Part shown: piece by piece, positions 56,828 through 64,000 of the stretch
How the letters are laid out: every line of letters begins with the position of its first letter
How positions within the stretch are numbered: the first letter of the stretch is position 1
NCBI GenBank assembly: GCA_035771175.1
Contig: CM069603.1
Span: forward strand, 23,412,286 to 23,476,285
Direction: 5' to 3'
DNA from: Paratinospora sagittata
Taxonomy: Eukaryota > Streptophyta > Magnoliopsida > Ranunculales > Menispermaceae
Length of the DNA: 64,000 bases
Position numbers and translations under genes: made by a program
Notes under the pieces: model-generated
Told to the model about the DNA's origin: nothing
Database searches by the model: none
Seen by the model: the letters and a program-made list of their open reading frames with translations, nothing else

Positions 56828-58258
56828 TTCTCCCATCTTATGCATATCACCATAAATATGAAAATGGTTTTATCTCATGGATCGTGTTTATCACATGTTA
56901 TTGAATGACGTTAGTATAATGTGTAGTTAAAAAGGATCATGCTCAAGTATGACTATGGTTTGCCATGTCATGATGTAACTTGTTTTATTTCACAAGTTAG
57001 TAGTAAATGTACGTTATGAGAAAAAATGTGTAAATTTACATGAAATAGATTAATTGTACATGATGTGGCATGTTGAAGAGTAATATTTATATTCTTATGA
57101 AAATTAATTCATGTCTTGAATTATTTATCATTGTTCCAAAGTAGTTGAATGAATATTCATGCTAATGTCTATAATGCTTAGGAAGCATGCTTGGGGTTAA
57201 ATACCATGTAATCCATGTTTATTGACTCTGGAAGTATGCTTTGTATGTTGAATGATGCCATGTAATATGCACAGTAGTTTATTCATTACAATGTGGATGT
57301 ACATTGCATAGTTTTGATCATGCATAAATCATTGGGTTGTTCCAAGTGGTTGGTTGAGGGGAGTATGAAGGAAAATGTTGAATATATGAGAGAGGGCCCA
57401 AGGGAGAGGAGATGACCTCATGGTAGAGACGGTCCGGGTTTAGACATCAAAACAACTCCCAAGGAAACCGACCACCAAAACACAAGACCCAGTAGATCCA
57501 TATGACATAAGGTAATCAAAGGTTGCACAAATAGAGGCGGGGATGAATCCTCACAAGGATAGAGCGCGAGCATCAATGATTGAGTACGAAGGTAGAGGTG
57601 ATGAGGAAACCTTCACATGGATACACGTACAAGTCTGTGTCATATGTTTAATGTGTGGAATGATTTGTTTTTAACATGATAAGTTATTTGCAAATGTCAT
57701 GTATCTTCTTTAATAATCTATTTTTCAACTTGAACATGTGGTATTGTATGCTAAGGATTCTGTGATTGTTGATGCATGCATATTTTGAATATATTGGTGG
57801 GTATATCATGGTAGATATGAGATATCACCTCATTGAGCTATTAGCTCATTCCATCTCTCTGTTTTTCTCAGGATCTGTTAGTGCCCGAGATAAGGGCAAG
57901 AGTATTGCGTATTGATCTCACACGAGGTTGGCTCCATCACTTTTAGTTGGTGAGTATGAGATGTAGCAGGAGGCGTCTCGAGTTGCTTAGGAGAAGTTTA
58001 AATTTCATTAAACTTTGAAACTATACTTGGATATGGATGACTGTAATAAATCTACTTTACTTAACTTTTCATGATAATTTCGCACTTTGGTTGATTGTCT
58101 TTGTCTTGTTTATATCCAAGCTTTGTGTGACTTGTTCATGGTTGAGTGTTTGTGAAAATGATGGTATGTGTAAAGGCTGAGGGTTACTAATACCCTATTG
58201 ACGAGGGTTACCCTGGGCAGCTCGATGTTTTCTTGATTGAAAACCTAGGGTCGTCACA

Positions 58259-58263
58259 ATCAA
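58259..58263 (+). repeat. Target duplication, right (ATCAA)
   Basis: Matches 53506-53510; element F resumes here. Confidence 0.88.
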
Positions 58264-58267
58264 AGTC

Positions 58268-58284
58268 CTATGTTTGGGGGTATT
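58268..58284 (+). promoter_or_regulatory. Polypurine tract of element F
   Basis: CTATGTTTGGGGGTATT directly before the LTR start TGTTAAG, as at 345-360. Confidence 0.85.
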
Positions 58285-59190
58285 TGTTAAGTTGCATATT
58301 TAGATATGTTTTAGAGCATGTTTTAGATAAGTTTTAGGATAATTTATGCATTAGTTTTGTTAGTTTATCTTAGTTTTGATCTATTTGTTAGTTTAGTCAC
58401 ATTTTAGTATAATATGCTTTATTTCGATTTTTAAATTGTAAGTTGGTTAATTTGATTATCTAAGTGTGTTACTAATTAGATTTGCTTTATTTTGTAGGTG
58501 TTTAGATGATGTGAATGTGAGTTTGGATGATGGAAACAAAGTACAAGAAGTTGGAATGAAAAAACATGTGCAATGAGTGCAAAAGATAAGAAAAAAGAAG
58601 AAAAATGTCATATTTTATCACTCTGAGCGTTGCAGTGCTCAATAGTAGCATTGCAACGCTACACCCCAGCCCACAAAATGCAAAATCAACATGTTATGGG
58701 CGTTGCGGCTCTCAATATGAGCTTTGAGGCTCTCGTGCGATTAGGAAACTGAGCAAGTTGCGATTTTTGGGACATAACTTTGCCAATTGGACTCTGAATT
58801 GGACGTAGTTTGTTTCTATGGACTTATTAATTTAAATAAAACATTATGAGAGGGTTTTAAAGAGGAGAATAAAGTGGAGAATGAAATTTATGGCTAGAGG
58901 AGGAGGAAGGAGAAGATCAAAGCGAAGCGATTCAAAATAGAGAAGAGATTTTCTACCATTCTTCCACCAATCTAGTTTGTTTTCATCGTTGAGATTCATG
59001 TTCATCTCATTATTTAGTGTTTTCATGTCTTTATTCATGAACTAAATCCTCTATCTAGAGGTGTAGATCAATCCAAACTCGATACTATGCTTGAGGTTTT
59101 ATTGTTTTTATTATTGTCAATAAAGTTTCTAGTTTATTTATGTTTTTCTGGGTGTAAAGCTTTTAACCTTTGATCACAAATTAGATGCTT
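58285..59190 (+). repeat. 3' LTR of element F, truncated
   Basis: TGTTAAGTTGCATATTTAGA onward follows the Athila LTR order (tagtttagt, ggtgtttagatg, GC-rich segment 58620-58740, 'atgaactaaatcctctatctagaggtgtagat'), then stops after 'gtgtaaagcttttaacctttgatcac' near 59180. The last roughly 400 bases are replaced by copia-like gag. Confidence 0.8.
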
Positions 59191-59760
59191 CTAGACTAGA
59201 TGCTTCCTGATAATGAATTGGAACAAGTTAGCCAATGTGAGACTGCAAAGGATTCGTGGTAATTGCTTCATTTGGTACATTGTGAACCACTTGACAACAA
59301 AGAATCAAGGCTCAGGGATGCGGATCGAAGATTTGACGATTTCAATATTCCCGAAAATGAACCAATTGAGGAGGCGTGCTCTAGAAGACTTAAAGAATCT
59401 GAATCAAGAGATACCATCCGGGATTAGTCTTGGCTGTTTTGCTGACAAACTTCTGAGTTATTGGGCTGAAAAGCTTACAAGCATAGCAGAAGTGTTTAAT
59501 CCATTGAAGTTCACCTTGGAAGAGTTTCGCAACTATTGACATCTATTGAAGCCAAGGATGACATAACAGTAAAAACTAAAGTGCTTAGAAGATCACTTGA
59601 AAATTTCAAGTTCTTACATGAGGAAATTGTTGGTGAGGACCTCGATAGGTTGATGGAATTAGCAAGTGACTTGCAAAGTTATGGAATAACCTATCCTCAT
59701 CAGACATTGGTTAAGTATTTCTTAGAGGGTTTTCCGAACAAATGAAAGTACAAAGGCAAC
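59191..59760 (+). pseudogene. gag: Copia-like gag remnant
   Basis: In shifting frames: VSQCETAKDSW (about 59235), SRLRDADRRFDDFNIPENEP (about 59310), ADKLLSYWAEKLTSIAEVFN (about 59440-59500) and LKFTLEEF. The next part, RRSLENFKFLHEEIVGEDLD, LQSYGITYPHQTLVKYFLEG and FPNK (59590-59745), again resembles the R-x-FE-F...L..G....KFL..LP core of UBN2-type gag. Two related modules may therefore sit side by side. At least three frameshifts are needed in the first half. The lineage is copia, but the exact family is not clear. Confidence 0.55.
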
Positions 59761-60772
59761 TTTATTGAGACGTTTGGCGATCCGTTTAACAGTAGCTTTG
59801 AGAGAATTCTTTGTGTTAAGCGTACTTGAGACCTCCTCTTAAGACAGTGAAGCTTCATCCGAAAGAAAAGAAATACTTGCTAACTTACCAAGTGATGACG
59901 ACAGATCGGTCTTCGCTTGTGGGTAACACTTCTATTTAAATTCAAATATTTCTATTGTGTTATTCCACAAATGGCCTGAACATATCCTCTTAAGCATAAA
60001 TTAATTGTGTATTAAGAGATATGTCTTTGTTGAAACATTTAATTCCTCTCAAGCATGATTTTTATTATATATTATTCGATGTTTGAGTTGAACGATTTTT
60101 CATGTCATACTATGCCTAATTATAATATTTGTATGATTTTGAAAATATCTTAGGCATTAATTAAAATGAGTATTAAATTTCATTGCCTATGCGTCAAACT
60201 TAATTGATTTGATCATATTATGAATGTTGTATATTTTGATCATCAATTGAGATATGTAATATGTACATGTATATCTTGTGAGCTTGCTAGAATTGATTAT
60301 CCTATGTTCATATGAAAATTTTCATCTATATTAAATGAATCATGTGTCTCAAATTTTTATGTGTATTAATCCATTTAATATTGTACCATGTTATTGAGCA
60401 TTAACACTTAATTGATATTATGATATCTGCTCAACTTGAATGGAAGTATCTATTTTGAATCTTAAATATTATGTCACTTCCAATGTATTCATGTGAATGT
60501 GTGTTTGATGATTATTTTATGTTCACTTGAATATACTATCTATGATAATTTTACATGTGTTATTCTTAATCGTGTATGAATTATTATTGATGTACATATG
60601 TGTGTTAAGTTGGTGAGAATAATCTTTTTTTTTTGTGAGAATGATCTTGATTATAGTGTTTTTATCATTTGATGTGTGTATCATTCACTTAGAAATGACC
60701 AATCTTTTCTTGAACAATCATAAATTATCAATTTAATTAAAGTGGAATTCAAGAAAATCAAAATTTTAACAG
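59761..60772. other. No gene recognised
   Basis: Up to about 59940 a weak continuation (SSERKEILANLPSDDDRS) may belong to the gag remnant. The rest is AT-rich sequence with scattered words such as 'gatgatta' and 'catgtgt' and no ordered repeat, primer site or coding motif that I can support. Confidence 0.5.
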
Positions 60773-60779
60773 TTTTGTG

Positions 60780-60893
60780 TTTTTAAGGAACGCGTTCCTA
60801 CTAAGAGGAACACGCTCCTCTACATGAACACCATAAGGTATTCCGCAGAGAACACCAGAACGCGCTCCTCTTAAGAGGAATGCATTCCTTATG
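60780..60893 (+). repeat. Cluster of perfect palindromes
   Basis: AGGAACGCGTTCCT near 60785-60798, TCCTCTTAAGAGGA near 60868-60881 and AGGAATGCATTCCT near 60877-60890 are exact 14-base palindromes, and AAGAGGAACACGCTCCTCT near 60800 is a further imperfect one. They lie about 110-220 bases upstream of the TATA-like site at 61001. Confidence 0.85.
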
Positions 60894-61000
60894 ACTGATA
60901 TGTTATCACTGGAGAGTATCGAGAGCTCATTTCTTCCTCTCCTCACTGCTATTTTTCTTCCCCTCTCACACAAATTCAACCAATCATCTGTTTTATTGCT

Positions 61001-61007
61001 ATAAACT
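61001..61007 (+). promoter_or_regulatory. TATA-like site upstream of copy 3
   Basis: TATAAAC at 61001, with CCAAT at 60981. A T/C-rich untranslated leader follows to the ATG at 61296. A weak promoter prediction based on position and sequence only. Confidence 0.35.
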
Positions 61008-61295
61008 CATTCCCCATTATTTCTATCATCAAATCCATCGTTTTTAATCTCAAAAACACCTTTTAATCCATTCATTTTTCACCAAAACTGCAATTTTTCA
61101 CAAATTTTCTTCAATTTTCAATTTCTCATTTCCTTTGATTTTTAATGGAATTACAACTTTCTTAGCTTGTTTTTCTCATCCGCACATCATCTTTGACTTC
61201 CCACCATAATTTCAAGCCATTTCATCTATGTTTTCCCCCCATTTTCACTCAAAACCCTTGTGATATTTTTGTTTGCACAAATAGTGTTTGACAAA

Positions 61296-62050
61296 ATGGC
61301 TCCAAGAAAAACAATTGTCTCTAAACGTCGATTAGAAATCAATGAAATCATCTACCCTCGCTCCCAGGCCTACACGGCGACGTGTAGAGGTTGGGGAGTC
61401 CCCACACCCACACGACTATCAACGAGGCGACCCTGTGCCTCACCACCACCACCTTGCGAGCCCTCACCTTCATCACCATCATCTTCAATCTCATCGGATG
61501 ATGATGTTACACTTTCCGCACCCACGGCTTCACCCACATCACGGCCTCCACTTCTTGAGGTTGTCGTCCTACCATTTGACACTTGACGTCTCGCTATGAG
61601 TGTCCGAGTTGATTTTGACGACTTCACGAGGATTTACAATCCTCCATTCACCCACTCCACCGAGATGAGATGGGAGTGGTTCCTCTCTCACGGTGACACG
61701 ATTTATACTAAGTTAGTCCGAGTTTTCTACTCCGAGCTTGCTCTTGTTCCTGACGATGACCCACTTCACTATCACTCTAGGATTTTGGGCATTGATATTG
61801 ACATATTTCCGTCCATTCTGGATGAGATATTTGGCTTTTCCTCTGTTAATCCTACTTTCTCTTACCCTGGGGAGGACAACGAGATAGTCTTTTCTAATTA
61901 TGATCGGATCACAGCTTTGAGGACCATGTTAGGAGTGGAGCCTGGATATGGAGTGTTGGCGGTATCCTACACCATCTTCGGACTGCGGCTCAAGATCTTC
62001 CACAACATCATCTCGAGGTCATTATTCCTTGACTGAGCTCGCACGCGAAG
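61296..62050 (+). pseudogene. Transposase_32-like gene, copy 3, 5' part
   Basis: ATG at 61296 in good context (ACAAAATGGC) opens MAPRKTIVSKRRLEINEI. A Ser/Pro/Thr-rich stretch with SSSISSDDD follows. One TGA at 61584-61586 (CGA in type) breaks the frame, which then continues in phase: FDDFTRIYNPPFTHSTEMRW, TKLVRVFYSELALVPDD (the 'LVR.FY..L' core), ILGIDIDIFPSILDEIFGFS, ALRTMLGVEPGYGVLAVSYT and FGLRLKIFHNIISRS. A TGA at 62034-62036 follows. The order matches the plant family of unknown function. This is the best preserved of the three copies. Confidence 0.7.
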
Positions 62051-62087
62051 GTAAATCCTTTAGATTCTTTTCTTTTTTGGTGCATGT

Positions 62088-62092
62088 ACAGA
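62088..62092 (+). repeat. Target duplication, left (ACAGA)
   Basis: ACAGA before TGTTACGTGC; the right counterpart at 63471-63475 reads ACAGT, 4 of 5 matching. Confidence 0.68.
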
Positions 62093-63470
62093 TGTTACGT
62101 GCAAACCGCAAGCGTACGGTGTCAAGTTATAATATATACTGATGAGATATTGGGTTGTCGTCCTCTAGGATTGATACTCACACTAAATATGACGTTAATA
62201 ACTTCAACTTTATTTAGAAAATCATATTTGATTGATCAAGTGAAATAAATAAACAATTAAATAATTAGAACGTGAACTAAAACAATGCAATAGAAATAGA
62301 TAGAGAATTAGAGATAGAATAATCTAGAGGTTCGATATCACCTCACTCTCAGCTGTGCATATATATATATATATATTTATTTATTTATTGATTATTAAAT
62401 CAACTCTTTTGCATATCACTCAAGAATCCTAAAGTCTCTAATTCCCTCTCTCGAGTGTCGAATTAGAACATATCATCAAGGCTTGATTTCGATCCCTCGA
62501 TAAAAACCAAAACCTTAGCAACTCATTAGGTTTTGTGATTATTCCTACGACATTAAAAGATATCATAAATCTCTCGATTCTACGATAATCTTAGGTTATA
62601 TTTCCCTTGTTCCAACCCAAGGAATCCTCTCTCGAGTGCCACCCCCGAAGTCTAGAATCATTCAATTCATGATCAAGAGATTGCAAACATTCAGCAATGA
62701 GAAATATAAATAAACTAGAAACCTTTATTAACAATACTCAAACAATAAAACCTACAACATAGTATCAAGTTCAAATCAATCAATACCTCTAGAAAAAGGA
62801 TTAGTTCGTAACTCGAGATATCAAAGCATGAAATAGCATGATGAACATAAATTTAAAACCAAAAACACAAAGTAGAAGGAAGGGAAAGTGTTGGAGATTC
62901 TTCAATAGTCTTCAATCTTGCTCTTCTTCGCTTCAAACCCTAGCTATCTTCCTTGCTCTTCACAATATTTTCTCCTCTATTTTTCGTCCCACCTTTCCTC
63001 TTCATAATGTTCTCTTTATAATCACAAGTCCATAGCAACAAACCACGTCCAATTCGGAGTTGTATTGAGAAAGTTATGACCAAAACACCGAAATAGCAAC
63101 TTTCTAAAAATCTAGCCGAACCACGACGCCGCGGCGCCCAATTGCTGGTTTCTTGCACTCCTTCTTCTCCTCTTTCCTTGGTTGCTCCAGGTATCTTCAT
63201 GCAATCCTCATGCAACTTGTTTCCAACTTCCAAGTCCATTTTAGGTCCATCAAAACAACCCAAATCAAGTGAATATCATGCTTTAATAATCTCATGAACC
63301 AACCTATAAAAATCCAAACTGAAATAGTGCAAAAACACCAAAACTTGACAAAACTATAAACTAACCAAATTTATGGTGAACTAACCTAATATATGAACTA
63401 AATACCATAAAACACACCTAAAACATGCTCTAAAACACTCCTAAAAACATGTCTAATTAACAACTTATCA
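62093..63470 (-). mobile_element. Athila-like solo LTR (minus)
   Basis: Plus-strand ends TGTTACGTGCAAACC and CAACTTATCA, 1378 bases. Reversed it begins TGATAAGTTGTTAATTAGACATG and ends GGTTTGCACGTAACA. It contains the usual blocks, including GACGCCGCGGCGCCC near 63124. An (AT)n/(TTTA)n run lies at 62357-62388. A 4/5 target duplication flanks it and no interior or second LTR is present. Confidence 0.85.
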
Positions 63471-64000
63471 ACAGTTGCACCAACATTCGTCTGTCCCACG
63501 TTATCATTAACCACATCATCTGGACACGACACTACACTACGGCATTACCTTACGACACTTTGGTGACATTTCTCGCCAAGTATGCAGGAGTTGACTTCAC
63601 GGCCTACAAGGTTTAGACAAAGCCCAATTAGAAGAATTTCATTGGGAAGAACACTATCCGATCATTCAATTACTAGTGGGTAGGACGCATCCGTTATTGG
63701 GTTCATATCTTCAACAGACGTCAGGGCGAGGGCACCAGATTCATTGTGTTTGATCCTCAGATGCAGCAACCAGAGCCTGACACAGAGGGAGTAGGGGGTG
63801 CACCTTCAGTAGCTCATCCACGTGAACAAGGAGGAGCACCAGCACAGCCTCAGGCTGCAACACCCTCTTGACGCCGTCGTGGTAGAGCGAGATTCTCAGA
63901 TGCTGGTGCTTCATCTTCAATTACCGCACCACCAATAGATATACCAGGCCCCTCCTCTTCATCTCTTTCTGAAGTCATTCTACAGATGCTGACAGAGACT
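63471..64000 (+). pseudogene. Transposase_32-like gene, copy 3, 3' part (runs off window)
   Basis: After the duplication the frame reads NIRLSHVIINHIIWTRHYTT, LPYDTLVTFLAKYAGVDFTA, the C-terminal core of the family ('lp...L.t.l....GVd'). Then GEGTRFIVFDPQMQQPEPDT and a Gly/Pro/Ser-rich tail with RRRGRARFSDAGASSSI. TAG codons near 63615, 63630 and 63673 and a TGA near 63868 stand where CAG or CGA would fit. The gene continues past the window edge. Confidence 0.68.

Larger units (their letters stand above)
53511..58258 (+). mobile_element. Outer chromovirus-type solo LTR (interrupted)
   Basis: Ends TGTAACAACCTGTACC and AGGGTCGTCACA form short inverted termini (TGTRACRACC), with a perfect ATCAA duplication. 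It separates '...cacgggacaatcaa' from 'atcaaagtcctatgtttgggggtatt' of element F, about 20 bases before the polypurine tract. Without the inner insertion it would be about 1.9 kb. No coding domains and no primer site are present, so it is a solo LTR left by recombination. Confidence 0.82.

Overview
This window looks like intergenic heterochromatin from a flowering plant, probably a eudicot. It is AT-rich and I found no cellular gene, tRNA or rRNA. Almost every stretch I can assign is an LTR retrotransposon or a fragment of one, stacked by repeated nesting. Lineages were recognised from protein motifs, primer-binding sites, polypurine tracts and LTR ends: Ty3/gypsy Athila/Tat type (LTRs starting TGATAG or TGATAAG, tRNA-Asp primer site), Ty3/gypsy chromovirus type (tRNA-Met primer site, TGTAACACC or TGTGACGCC ends, chromodomains), and Ty1/copia SIRE/Maximus-like. 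All coding regions are decayed by nonsense changes, frameshifts and truncation. The species cannot be named from this sequence alone.

Layout. 1-6541: 3' end of Athila element A, a scrap of copia gag, and the 3' half of Athila element B (integrase, 3' region, LTR). 6542-10274: minus-strand copia gag-protease with its 5' LTR. 10275-13367: minus-strand gypsy D (gag, protease, RT, RNase H). 13368-14660: plus-strand chromovirus LTR with primer site. 14974-23301: a gene resembling the 'putative plant transposon protein' (Transposase_32-like) family, split by a nearly complete non-autonomous Athila element (15133-22211, TSD CGACC). 24358-38853: gypsy G, split by a SIRE-like copia element (25428-35641) and by a second copia LTR (36500-37866). 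38854-43852: gypsy H, in which gag runs straight into a chromodomain. 43853-47023: LTR fragment, then the 3' end of chromovirus I with an accessory ORF and 3' LTR. 47024-51555: a second Transposase_32-like gene lying directly in front of a copia polypurine tract and 3' LTR. 51556-59190: a second gag-protease-only Athila element (F), interrupted by a solo LTR (53511-58258) that itself holds another solo LTR (53956-56827). 59191-64000: copia-like gag remnant, a cluster of perfect palindromes, and a third Transposase_32-like gene broken by a minus-strand solo LTR (62093-63470).

How the parts relate. Two Athila elements (15133-22211 and F) carry only gag-protease, and their ORFs end in the same short tail. 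Immediately downstream both carry a small stem-loop that also follows the pol stop of element B. This suggests a non-autonomous family that uses an RNA signal shared with pol-bearing relatives. Copia LTRs in three places carry arrays of GC-rich imperfect stem-loops in the upstream part and different minisatellites near the 3' end. Three Transposase_32-like genes in 64 kb, at least one positioned as the internal coding region of a copia-LTR element, suggest that this orphan family travels as retrotransposon cargo.
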